Source: an uncultured Eubacteriales bacterium
GTDB taxonomy: Bacteria; Bacillota; Clostridia; Christensenellales; Aristaeellaceae
Assembly: GCA_900553905.1 (NCBI GenBank)
Contig: USFL01000001.1
Span: 1 to 25,501 of the forward strand
Direction of reading: 5' to 3'
Length of the DNA stretch: 25,501 bases
Shown piece after piece: positions 1 through 6,923 of the stretch. The number at the start of each line of letters is the position of its first letter. Position 1 is the stretch's first letter. The translations under genes were made by a program, and so were the position numbers. The notes under the pieces were generated by a model. That model made no database searches and had not been told where the DNA came from. It saw only the letters and a list, made by a program, of their open reading frames with translations.

Positions 1-315
1 CCGGCCTGCCGTTCGCTTGAAGCAGCCGTAGCTTCTTTTGTATCCGTGTGCGCAGACCTTTTCATATCCCAGCAGCAGGTCGCCCCGATACTTTCGAACA
101 TATCGTCGAACCAGTTTTTCCTCTTCTGCCGTCTGCTTCCTCGGAAAGTGATGCGGTGTGCGTGGTCGGTCCTTCAGGCTTTCCAACATCCCATCATATC
201 GCTTCTTCCATTTGTGCACAGTCTTTCGGCTTAGCCTGTACCGGTTCGCTGATGCGCTAACTCCGTGCTCTGCCGCGTATTTCAGCAAGTGGGCTTCCTG
301 TGTCATCTTGTCCAT
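1..315 (-). CDS. IS481-like transposase, N-terminal part (runs off left edge)
   Basis: The minus strand is open for 105 codons from an ATG at 315 to the window edge. The start has GAGGAG six bases upstream. Residues about 15-40 form a helix-turn-helix containing SRKTVHKWKKRYDG, followed by a basic stretch (LKDRPRTPHH) and the motif HGYKRSYGCF. That order is typical of the N-terminal DNA-binding part of IS481-type transposases, which continue into a DDE integrase core; the core lies outside the window, so its integrity cannot be judged. It would act by cutting and joining the ends of its own insertion sequence. The family call rests on remembered motifs rather than an alignment; an orphan HTH protein is the alternative. 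Confidence 0.7.
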   Translation of the reverse strand, partial: MDKMTQEAHLLKYAAEHGVSASANRYRLSRKTVHKWKKRYDGMLESLKDRPRTPHHFPRKQTAEEEKLVRRYVRKYRGDLLLGYEKVCAHGYKRSYGCFKRTAGR

Positions 316-700
316 GGAGAACTCCTCTGTGGTGGGTTGGTTGTTCGTACTTCTACCTTGCCACAGTCGGGTTCTCTTTTGTGTGGCTGCTGTTACCTAT
401 GTATTGTACCGCAACACTCCGCAGGCCAATCGGCGGGTTAGCTTTTTATTTCACAACGCAGAGCTTTTTGAAACTAACGACAAAAAGAGTATTCCCAACG
501 ACGGGAAGGTAGATAAGTCCCCAAGCTGGGAAAGGCGGAACATGTCAGGGCGAACGCCAGCAGGGCGCATATTCTCTATCCAAAACAATGCTTCTTCCTC
601 CTAGCGTTACGCCGTTGGCACATTCGGGATCATAAGCGGCAAAATGAACCATGAAGCTCCGTAAAGCGCACTTTGTGCGAGTCCGGACGGTCTCGAAAAG
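316..700. other. Gene-free stretch before the transposase; possible insertion-sequence end
   Basis: No convincing gene is seen on either strand. On the minus strand a TACAAT hexamer (403-408) lies about 90 bases before the transposase start, with only weak -35 candidates (such as TTGGCC at 424-429). It sits in TGTTGCGGTACAAT, which could be part of the insertion-sequence end, but the other end is outside the window so this cannot be tested here. The 607-700 part is the downstream region of the secreted-protein gene and shows no clear terminator. Confidence 0.4.
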
Positions 701-1759
701 TTACCAATCCACCTCGTCTTTGTAAATGCAAATGGAGTGCTCGCCATACTTTTTTTCAATATCAGGATCGCTCCAGCCGGTTTCGATAACGTTGTATACC
801 CATTCATATGATTTCACAAAGTGCTTTGCATACTCCAGCGCCCGCAATGAATGTGCGCTTTTTGCATTTACGATAAATACCAGAATCGTGTTTGGCTCAT
901 ATTCTCCAGTTATGATGGGATTGTAAGGAATCCCAATCATCCTGCCGTCTGCGCTGAATAGCCCCTTGGGCTCCTGCCAGGCCGGCTCCCGGTCGACCCA
1001 GTATGAATCTTGCGAAAAATCATAGAGAAGCCCTTCCTGGTCGAGGGCTTCCAGCCTGTCCGTTTCGTCAATCCTGAGGCTGGCCCAATCCCAGTCGTTT
1101 TGCATTTGCAGCAGCTCATCCACCGAGCAAGGCGGAACACCTGTCTGTGTCCAATCATTCACACGGCAGATACCCTCCAACGCACGCGTTCGATCCGGGC
1201 CGCGTTTCTTCAATATCTGCATTACCCAGCTCTCCCGAGAACCTGCGGGTCGTCTCTTTTCGTTACAAACCAGAAAGATCGCCTCGTCGGTTTGCGGGTT
1301 GTAATCATAGCAGTAAGCCATATAATCATAGAGAGGGTGGATGGGCAGTTTTTTCCGCACCGCTTCAGGCAGAAGCCAGTGGTGCAGGCTTAGACCAAGG
1401 CTGGGATCATAAGCGCAACTGATCACCACGCCTTCGTCCGCCAGCTTTTGCAAATTCACTTCTTTGGAGGAAACAATAGCGATATCCCAATTTCTGTAGT
1501 CTTTGATCAGTTCTTCTGTTGTTCCGCCAAGACGGAAGGTCATGGAACGCTTTTGAGGCGTATATAACCCGGCCTCCCAGCCCGGTGCATTTGTTCTCCA
1601 ATACTCCAAAATCTTTTGTTCCAGATCTTTTCCGTCTTTTGCGTCCCAATCCATTAAAACGGGCGTATAACAGGGGGCGCTTTCTTCCTCTGCGTAAGCG
1701 AGAACAATAAAAGCAATGCATAACACTGCAATGAATAATCCGGCAAATTTCTTTTTCAT
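701..1759 (-). CDS. Secreted protein of unknown function, faintly solute-binding-protein-like
   Basis: This is a complete 352-residue frame. GGAAAGGA lies about nine bases before the ATG at 1759. The N-terminus has a charged MKKK, a hydrophobic stretch to about residue 22 and a plausible cleavage after AYA, so the protein is probably exported. The mature part is rich in Trp, Tyr and acidic residues. Segments such as NWDIAIVSSKEVNLQKLADEG and the closing ALEYAKHFVKSYEWVYNVIETG look like parts of extracellular solute-binding folds. There is no lipobox Cys at the cleavage site and no permease nearby. I do not recognise a named family. A stop-overlapping small frame lies directly upstream. Neighbouring debris suggests an accessory region, but this gene itself shows no break. 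Confidence 0.75.
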   Translation of the reverse strand: MKKKFAGLFIAVLCIAFIVLAYAEEESAPCYTPVLMDWDAKDGKDLEQKILEYWRTNAPGWEAGLYTPQKRSMTFRLGGTTEELIKDYRNWDIAIVSSKEVNLQKLADEGVVISCAYDPSLGLSLHHWLLPEAVRKKLPIHPLYDYMAYCYDYNPQTDEAIFLVCNEKRRPAGSRESWVMQILKKRGPDRTRALEGICRVNDWTQTGVPPCSVDELLQMQNDWDWASLRIDETDRLEALDQEGLLYDFSQDSYWVDREPAWQEPKGLFSADGRMIGIPYNPIITGEYEPNTILVFIVNAKSAHSLRALEYAKHFVKSYEWVYNVIETGWSDPDIEKKYGEHSICIYKDEVDW

Positions 1760-1869
1760 AGACTGTCATCCTTTCCACGCTGATGCGTTCCGCATTGCAT
1801 GGGGCAAGGCTGCTCTCGCCTCATGCAAAAGTATCGTTGAGCCATCAGAGGCTTTCGGAAAACGATCAT
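1756..1869 (-). CDS. Possible 37-residue small ORF coupled to the secreted-protein gene
   Basis: An ATG at 1869 is preceded by GGAGG four bases upstream, and the frame ends in a TGA that overlaps the ATG of the next gene (ATGA at 1759-1756). That arrangement is typical of translational coupling. The peptide is Arg/Cys/Gln-rich (it includes FCMRREQPCPMQCG) and matches nothing I recognise. The frame is open further upstream to about 1992, so it could also be the tail of a decayed longer gene, or non-coding leader RNA. Confidence 0.3.
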   Translation of the reverse strand: MIVFRKPLMAQRYFCMRREQPCPMQCGTHQRGKDDSL

Positions 1870-1924
1870 AGCACCTCCGGTATTGTGCGGACGGTCTCTT
1901 TCGTATGGACTGTCATACATCCAT

Positions 1925-2139
1925 TTAGGGGACTGGTTGTATTTTGGTAAATGTGTACCACATGTTGCCCGTATCCTCATTGTTTCGAGCAAACCATGGA
2001 TTATGGTGACCGTTGCTGTACCCTGTCATAAACGGCGATGTACTGCCGGTGGCTCTATCAAACCGGAATCAACTGCCATTGCGCTGTCGGCGAAGGCAAG
2101 AATCAAGGTGAGAACCAGCATTGAAACCGTGAATTTCGC
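1925..2139 (-). pseudogene. Decayed gene for a small secreted protein: start codon lost, one frameshift
   Basis: Read on the minus strand, AGAGGAGG (2148-2155) is followed eight bases later by GCG where a start codon is expected (2137-2139). From there the frame gives KFTVSMLVLTLILAFADSAMA, an excellent signal peptide, then VDSG, and runs to a TGA near 2029. A second frame takes over within about 2050-2080 and gives SPFMTGYSNGHHNPWFARN followed by EDTGNMWYTFTKIQPVP and a TAA at 1925. The two parts look like one small exported protein broken by an indel. GCG is one base from GTG, so a single change could have destroyed the start. The first in-frame ATG (2119-2121) is too far from the ribosome site. 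Function unknown. Confidence 0.5.
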
Positions 2140-2719
2140 CCTGTGATCCTCCTCTCTTATCCGTTGTAGATTGGTCGGTTTTTGCCTCGCGACGGAATTT
2201 CACACCATTTGACATAGAGGCCATACTTTGCTCCGATCCAACACAATCCTCTCTTTCCAACGTCTAAGCCCTTCACTGTATCAGACGCGCGACCCGTGGA
2301 AAAAGTTTGAAAGAAAATGAATTCTTCCGTTATACAACAGAATGCGAATTGTTTTTTCTTCGAATTGCCATCGCTTTTATCATTTGATATATGGGTTCCG
2401 TCCCCGTGATGCCGGACGCACCCGCGTTCATTTTAACATGCGCATAAAATCAGTTTGCAACAGCGCTAAAGCCACGGGACTTAAAATGGATGAAATGGAT
2501 CCCGGTCCATAGCGTTGGCTGCTCTATCAGAGGTTTTCGATGTTTGGCAAAGCGTTGCGGCACATCGGGGATGCCGTCCATATTGTCAACGGAGTCTGCT
2601 GTCAGGCATGGCTTGACCATACGGTGTCCAGCCAGGCACCAGTTATCCATCAGCTGTCCCGAATCCAACCTGATGCTCACCGTGCCGAATTCGGGACAAC
2701 GTCTACAGGGATTCGCACT
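2140..2719. other. Non-coding or decayed stretch between secreted-protein remnant and TnpV remnant
   Basis: This stretch is AT-rich around 2290-2400. The minus strand has an open frame at 2450-2680 with no good ribosome site and no family I recognise, directly downstream of the TnpV remnant; it may be more transposon debris. A second short minus frame near 2325-2430, encoding a peptide beginning MNAGASGITGTEP, also lacks a ribosome site. No RNA gene, terminator or clear promoter is seen. Confidence 0.4.
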
Positions 2720-3079
2720 TTACGCCATGATCAACTCATGCAGGATGATTTCCTCCACCTGAGCTTTCAATGCGTTCATCCTTCCCGCCCAGACCATGGG
2801 GCGCCGGCTTTCAGCCGCTCGGTCACGCCTGCATCCCTGGCCAGCTTTGGCATCAGCAACTCCATCCGCCGATTTGCCGCCTCGTCAGTTTCAACCAGGT
2901 GCGGATAGAGCCTCTCCGTCAGGATGAGGTGGCTGTACAGCATGGCCCGGCATTTCTTCAAATACCGCCGCCGCATACGTCCGTACTTCCCGATAGGATG
3001 CATAGGCTGTTCCGTCAGCTTCAGCTCGGGAATCCAATAGGCGCCAACGCGGTTACAGGTGAACCTGTTCGCGTTTCAT
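2720..3079 (-). pseudogene. tnpV: TnpV-type transposon protein, frameshifted
   Basis: Minus-strand frames together spell a TnpV-like protein of about 120 residues. The N-terminal part reads VGAYWIPELKLTEQPMHPIGKYGRM, given here as YWIPELKL plus HPIGKYGRMRRRYLK. The middle contains YSHLILTERLYPHLVETDEA and GVTERLKA. The C-terminal part, in a shifted frame, reads MVWAGRMNALKAQ then EEIILHELIMA with a TAA at 2720-2722. TnpV proteins share the order 'IPxL...PIGxxGxxxxRYLK...VTEQLKA...M.WVxRMNNI...EE.I'. The break between middle and C-terminus is near 2795-2805. The ATG at 3079, which has AGGAGG just upstream, is also out of frame with the body and reaches a TAA at 3053-3055, so at least two indels are present. 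TnpV is a small protein carried on clostridial transposons; its precise role is not settled. Confidence 0.7.
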
Positions 3080-3098
3080 GCCTCCTGATGATGTTTTC

Positions 3099-3290
3099 TC
3101 AAATTGCAGAGCGGTTTTGGACCGTCGCTCTCCGGGGTGCCGACGTGGGCAACTGACTGACGGGGATGAATATGCCCCTTGCGATGGCGTCGGCTCGGAG
3201 GGCTGCGCTCTTTGCCTCCCTTTCAGCTTTTTCCCTTGCTCTGACCTTGTTCTCGTATTTCTTTTGCGCTCCGCTGGCCCTGCGCCGCAA
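3099..3290 (-). CDS. Small basic helical protein upstream of the TnpV remnant (fragment, unknown)
   Basis: This minus frame ends at TGA 3099-3101, followed closely by the AGGAGG of the TnpV reading frame, so the two were probably co-transcribed. It encodes a highly charged helix (AQKKYENKVRAREKAEREAK) and then ADAIARGIFIPVSQLP. The first usable start is a TTG near 3290 without a convincing ribosome site. The frame is open upstream to about 3353 with no ATG, so the true N-terminus may be lost. I do not recognise the family; the context suggests a transposon passenger. Confidence 0.35.
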   Translation of the reverse strand: MRRRASGAQKKYENKVRAREKAEREAKSAALRADAIARGIFIPVSQLPTSAPRRATVQNRSAI

Positions 3291-3317
3291 GCGAATTTTG
3301 ATAAGCCTACAAAAATG

Positions 3318-3346
3318 TTGTGCTTTCTGGCGTTTCTCTGTATAAT
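3318..3346 (+). promoter_or_regulatory. Sigma-A type promoter for the 3493-4053 gene
   Basis: TTGTGC (3318-3323), a 17-base spacer and a perfect TATAAT (3341-3346) face the conserved hypothetical gene. Transcription would begin near 3353, leaving a leader of about 140 bases. It is the clearest plus-strand promoter in the left part of the window. Confidence 0.6.
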
Positions 3347-3433
3347 AAACTCAACCGTCGCACTGTCTGTTCCTTTTCCAGGGGTGAGCAAACATTTGCC
3401 AGACAGCGGCATGACAAGAAAGAAGAGGCTGTT

Positions 3434-3496
3434 ATGCGGCTTGTGCGTGGCAACATAGCCAACGCAGTACTCAAAAATCGGGAGGAACGGGTATGA
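3434..3496 (+). CDS. Possible small upstream ORF overlapping the next start
   Basis: A charged frame ends at TGA 3494-3496, overlapping the ATG at 3493 (ATGA). Its C-terminal part reads RHDKKEEAVMRLVRGNIANA then VLKNREERV. The only ATG in frame is 3434, giving 20 residues without a good ribosome site. The frame is open back to the promoter, and a GTG at 3384 in another frame would join it if one base were missing near 3394. It may therefore be a decayed small gene once coupled to the downstream gene. Function unknown. Confidence 0.25.
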   Translation: MRLVRGNIANAVLKNREERV

Positions 3497-4053
3497 TTCT
3501 GGAAGCCGGACAGGCTCAACATTTCTATTCTCTATGGATTTCATTGCTGGATTTCGTCAACCATGAATATCGGATCGACAGTCAACTCTACGGCATGCGT
3601 TCTCCTAAGGGTCTGCCGGTCGAGTCTATTCTCAGAATTCGGGAAAAGCTCTGGGAGAACCGAAGCCTGATCGATTCATATGTTAAGACAAACCCTCACC
3701 AATTATCCAATTCCGAACTGAAAACCGTTTCGGGCTGGAAGAACTCGGTGGAGGATACATTCATGATCCTTCGTCACCTGAAGTCGGGCTCTATTTTCAT
3801 TCCATCGTATCGAGAAGATGCCGCTTATATCGTCTGTGGCATCTATTCGGCATGGGAAGAAATGCTCCGGGGTGCGCCACTCCCACAGGCCGTCACAACA
3901 GTTCTCATTCCATTTGAGGGAAGAATTATCTATGACGGCCTGATGAGCAGCTATAACGTAAGGTTTGGTGGCAACATTAAGCGATCTCTCAATGAGCATT
4001 ACCGGAAGCTGAAAGCCGGCGGGCAGATATATAAATCTTTTGGGATAGATTGA
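3493..4053 (+). CDS. Conserved hypothetical protein, 186 residues
   Basis: The ATG at 3493 has GGAGG seven bases upstream and a promoter at 3318-3346. The protein is soluble, with no signal peptide or membrane segment. It starts with QAQHFYSLWISLLDFVNHEY, has a helical region with LWENRSLIDSYV, then a beta-rich half containing LKSGSIFI, YIVCGIYSAWEEML and VLIPFEGRIIYDGLMSSYNV, and ends in a basic helix (IKRSLNEHYRKLKAGGQIYK). I remember similar unnamed proteins from clostridial genomes, but no assigned function. It is the only clearly intact plus-strand gene in the debris-rich left region; the small overlapping frame upstream may be its former partner. Coding confidence is high, function unknown. 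Confidence 0.8.
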   Translation: MILEAGQAQHFYSLWISLLDFVNHEYRIDSQLYGMRSPKGLPVESILRIREKLWENRSLIDSYVKTNPHQLSNSELKTVSGWKNSVEDTFMILRHLKSGSIFIPSYREDAAYIVCGIYSAWEEMLRGAPLPQAVTTVLIPFEGRIIYDGLMSSYNVRFGGNIKRSLNEHYRKLKAGGQIYKSFGID

Positions 4054-4178
4054 TCATTCGCAAAAGCGAAGTCAAATAGGCCCAAAACAGTCGTGGGCAA
4101 AATAGAAAAACATCAATACGCAAACCGCGGTCAGCAGACCGCCGTATCCATGCCCGAGTCAACCTCCATACTCAGATT

Positions 4179-4213
4179 GTCGAAAAAGTCCGCCTACGGC
4201 GGCCTTTTTCGAC
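4179..4213. terminator. Strong symmetrical hairpin, bidirectional-terminator-like
   Basis: Arms GTCGAAAAAGTCCGCC (4179-4194) and GGCGGCCTTTTTCGAC (4198-4213) pair over 16 positions with one G-T/T-G style mismatch, around a TAC loop. A-rich on one side and T-rich on the other, it could end transcripts from both the 3493-4053 gene (plus strand) and the GH3 gene (minus strand). Its near-perfect outer arms are also compatible with a dispersed intergenic repeat or the trace of a mobile element. Confidence 0.55.
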
Positions 4214-4307
4214 AGAAGCTTAAGAAATATTCGCACCCAGGGGCGCAAGCTCAAACCGTTGACAAAACCAGGTCGACGGTCATTTTCATAAGGAAAAACG
4301 GAGAAGC

Positions 4308-4442
4308 ATGCAAATATATAAGGATAAACAAAATGAAAGAAAACAGGGAGAGGGCATGTTGAACAAAGCACACGAAAAGCAGCAAGGATTGCAACCGACT
4401 ATTCTGGAACAGCGGGTATGCGGTATCGCCTTATTATGGTAA
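4308..4442 (+). CDS. Possible 44-residue small ORF, unknown
   Basis: An ATG at 4308 has GGAG four bases upstream. The frame is Lys/Gln/Glu-rich (MQIYKDKQNERKQGEGMLNK, then KQQGLQPTILEQRV) and ends in a hydrophobic CGIALLW before TAA 4440-4442. A TTGACA at 4258-4263 lies upstream but has no good -10 partner. There is no recognised family, and it could be a decayed fragment. Confidence 0.2.
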   Translation: MQIYKDKQNERKQGEGMLNKAHEKQQGLQPTILEQRVCGIALLW

Positions 4443-4522
4443 CGGAAGCACCCGGATTTAAGCGCATTTTCGAGCGTTCTTTTCGCGATGCTGCCTGCGT
4501 GCGTTTATTTCGTGCAATCTGG

Positions 4523-6625
4523 CTAGAAGCTCCCGTTCTCGTCTCTTTGCCAAGTAAAGCTACCCGCCAACGGCGCTGTGCTATCCTGACCCACATATAC
4601 GCGATAGTCGCTCTCGTACACTGTGGCGCGACCCTCGCTGTCCCAAGCTGTCAGCAAGGATTTAGTCAAGGTAAAATCGATGCGTACAGTCTCACCTGGC
4701 GACAGACGTACCCGCCGAAAAGCTGCCAGTTGCCTGACGGCATGTAAGCGTGGTGCATGTGCGCACTCGATGTACACCTGTACCACCGTAGCTCCTGCCC
4801 TCATGCCCTCATTGGTTGCCAAACAGGTTAGATTCAGTGGCTGGTCCGCACGCATCACGTTTCCCTTTAGTTCGATACCATGGATGGAAAAGCGCGTGTA
4901 ACTAAGTCCGAAGCCAAAGGGAAACAGCGGCTGTGAAGCCTCATCCAGATACCTGCTAACATAGGTGTTGTGCGGATCACCCAAATCCGGCCGTCCAGTG
5001 GTGAGCGCATCATGATGGATAGGAATCTGTCCTATGCTGCGTGGCAGCGTCATACACAGGTGTCCGGACGGAGCCTCCTCCCCCATCACCAACCGCCGCA
5101 CAGCCTCCGCGCCCTCGCTCCCGGGGAACCATGCCAACAGCGCCGCATCGCACAGGGGCAACGTTTCCGTCAAAACCAACGGCCGACCCGCAAATATCAC
5201 CAGTACCACCGGCTTGCCCAGTTCATGAAGGCAATGCAGCTGGTCCATCTGCTCGGATGTGAGCACAGGCGATGCTTTGCTGGCCGCTTCGCCGGTATCC
5301 TCCTGTTGTTCGCCCACAGCATAGACAATTACATCCGCTTGGTTGGGTTCGGTCAGCTCTGTATGTGCCGCAAAGCATTGCCGCAAAGTAGGTGTTTCTT
5401 CAGATTTTCCGTCTGCCGCCCAAGAGCCCAGCAGGCATCCGGTGTCCGCATGGTCACCCACAAGAGCGATGCGCGCCCCCGGCGCAACCGGCAGCACACC
5501 CTTATTTTGCAGCAGCACACAGCTTTCAAGCGCAGCCTCCAGCGCAAGCGTGCGATGGGACGGATTTCCAATCACCTGCGCCTGTACATTGCGCGAGTCG
5601 TTGCGGCAGGGACGCTCAAACAATCCCAGATCGTTTTTTAGTCGCAATACACGCAGCACTGCCTCGTCCAGTCTTGCCATAGGCACCACGCCATCCTCTA
5701 GCAATGCAACCAGCTCGTCGGCGTACAGGCCGCTCATCATATCCACATCGTTCCCCGCCATCAGGCTCAGATACGCTGCTTCCCGCCCGTCGCGTGCTAC
5801 TCCATGGGTGACGAGTTCGCCAACGGCCCCCCAGTCTGAGATCACCACGCCGTCAAAGCTCCAGCGGGTGCGCAGCACAGTTTTGAGCAACCATTCATTC
5901 ATCACCGCCGGCACGCGGTCCACAGGGGTAAAGGCAGGCATCACCAGCCGACAACCTGCATCCAAAGCTGCCTGAAAGGGTGGAAAATACGTGTTGAACA
6001 GCTCGATCCGGCTTACGTCCGTGGCAGCGTATTCCCGCCCCGCCTCCACCAGTGCATAGCCCGCAAAATGCTTCACGCAGCAGGCTACTGCGCTCTCCTT
6101 CTTAAGCGATGTGTCTTGAAACCCTCGTACCGTGGCCGCGGCCATCTCGGCGCAAAGGCGCGGCGATTCGCCAGCACTCTCCATGCAACGGCCCCAGCGC
6201 GGGTCCCGTGCCACATCGGCCATGGGCGCAAAGGTGCAGTGGATACCGCTGGCAGCGCATTCCAAGGCACTCACGCGTGCCGTACGACGGACCAGTTCCG
6301 GGTCAAACGTACAGCCAAGCGCCAGCGGGATGGGGAAGATGGTACGCCAGCCATGGATTACGTCGCTCATGAACAGCGCAGGTATGCCATGGGGAGATTG
6401 GGCTCGGATGCGCTCCTGAACCCGGGCAAAAACTTCAGGATCAGCGTTTGCACCACAGATCACGCTGCCAACGGCACGAGTGAAACGTTCTCCTCTGCCC
6501 GTAATTGGACCTGTGGCAGAAGCAGCCTCGTCTGCAAACTCCTTCATATCCACTTGACAAAGCTGGGCCACCTTTTCTTCCGTGGATAGATCTCTCAAAA
6601 GCGAAATCAGCTCGCCGTTCGTCAT
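4523..6625 (-). CDS. Glycoside hydrolase family 3 beta-glucosidase (BglX-like)
   Basis: This enzyme would release glucose from the non-reducing ends of beta-glucosides. I place the start at the ATG at 6625, because GGAGG lies seven bases before it; an in-frame TTG further upstream would sit before that ribosome site. That gives 700 residues, a normal length. The N-terminal barrel shows DPRWGR (141-146), VKHFAGY (K185-H186) and the nucleophile motif FDGVVISDWGA with Asp264. The second domain (about 370-540) has VYAVGEQQEDTGEAASK, where Glu446 is the likely acid/base, and PGSEGAEAV. A fibronectin-III-like domain fills about 600-700 after PLFPFGFGLSYTRF. There is no signal peptide, so it acts in the cytoplasm. 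It is divergent from the transporter operon and would finish the degradation of imported beta-glucosides. The exact linkage preference cannot be read from the sequence. Confidence 0.93.
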   Translation of the reverse strand: MTNGELISLLRDLSTEEKVAQLCQVDMKEFADEAASATGPITGRGERFTRAVGSVICGANADPEVFARVQERIRAQSPHGIPALFMSDVIHGWRTIFPIPLALGCTFDPELVRRTARVSALECAASGIHCTFAPMADVARDPRWGRCMESAGESPRLCAEMAAATVRGFQDTSLKKESAVACCVKHFAGYALVEAGREYAATDVSRIELFNTYFPPFQAALDAGCRLVMPAFTPVDRVPAVMNEWLLKTVLRTRWSFDGVVISDWGAVGELVTHGVARDGREAAYLSLMAGNDVDMMSGLYADELVALLEDGVVPMARLDEAVLRVLRLKNDLGLFERPCRNDSRNVQAQVIGNPSHRTLALEAALESCVLLQNKGVLPVAPGARIALVGDHADTGCLLGSWAADGKSEETPTLRQCFAAHTELTEPNQADVIVYAVGEQQEDTGEAASKASPVLTSEQMDQLHCLHELGKPVVLVIFAGRPLVLTETLPLCDAALLAWFPGSEGAEAVRRLVMGEEAPSGHLCMTLPRSIGQIPIHHDALTTGRPDLGDPHNTYVSRYLDEASQPLFPFGFGLSYTRFSIHGIELKGNVMRADQPLNLTCLATNEGMRAGATVVQVYIECAHAPRLHAVRQLAAFRRVRLSPGETVRIDFTLTKSLLTAWDSEGRATVYESDYRVYVGQDSTAPLAGSFTWQRDENGSF

Positions 6626-6666
6626 GGGGAAACCTCCGATTTTCAACTTAAGGATTTTGCCGCGGG

Positions 6667-6713
6667 CGGCGATGTGTCGGTGTCATTATACCGACACATC
6701 GCCGTCCCCGCAA
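6667..6713 (-). promoter_or_regulatory. GH3 promoter embedded in a perfect 14-bp inverted repeat (operator candidate)
   Basis: Arms CGGCGATGTGTCGG (6667-6680) and CCGACACATCGCCG (6691-6704) are perfect inverted copies around a 10-base centre. Read on the minus strand, the centre supplies TATAAT (6690-6685). TTGCGG (6713-6708) lies exactly 17 bases upstream of it, giving a sigma-A promoter for the GH3 gene. The repeat covers the -10 and start-site area, so a bound regulator would block transcription. It is not a terminator: there is no T-tract and it precedes the gene. Confidence 0.6.
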
Positions 6714-6785
6714 GCCCGTGCCCCTATGGGCTTTCGATCCCGAAAGTCATGATGGGGAAAGCCTTTCCGGCCTTTTCTGTTTGAA

Positions 6786-6812
6786 ATTATCCACCTCGGA
6801 CGTCATTATCCA
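6786..6812 (+). promoter_or_regulatory. Direct repeat ATTATCCA in the divergent control region
   Basis: ATTATCCA occurs at 6786-6793 and again at 6805-6812, a period of 19 bases, 46-72 bases before the probable -35 of the transporter operon. GTCATTAT from the second copy (6802-6809) recurs inside the GH3 operator centre (6682-6689). Short direct repeats at this distance are typical of AraC-family activator sites, but this is inference only. Confidence 0.3.
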
Positions 6813-6857
6813 GTGTCATTTACGTCGCGCCATTCCAGTAAAAACAAATCTTTTCAG

Positions 6858-6887
6858 TTGTGCATACGTATTCAATCGGGCTAAGAT
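6858..6887 (+). promoter_or_regulatory. Probable promoter of the beta-glucan transporter operon
   Basis: TTGTGC (6858-6863), an 18-base spacer and TAAGAT (6882-6887) lie 37 bases before the first permease start. Both hexamers are imperfect, which fits a promoter that needs an activator. Confidence 0.4.
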
Positions 6888-6923
6888 AAGGTCACATCAA
6901 TAACGTTGAAAGGTGGCTTGCAT

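Noticed and set aside
158-604. Plus-strand frame of 148 codons at the left edge
   Set aside because: Mostly antisense to the transposase gene and lacking a ribosome site; composition unlike the real genes.
2325-2430. Short minus frame encoding a peptide that starts MNAGASGITGTEP
   Set aside because: Protein-like but very short, without ribosome site or recognised family; not enough to call a gene.
2450-2680. Minus-strand frame of 76 codons after the TnpV remnant
   Set aside because: No ribosome site, no family recognised; kept only as possible debris in the intergenic entry.
4970-5641. Plus-strand frame of 223 codons opposite the GH3 gene
   Set aside because: Arg/Gln/His-rich shadow without ribosome site; the GH3 frame is unambiguous.
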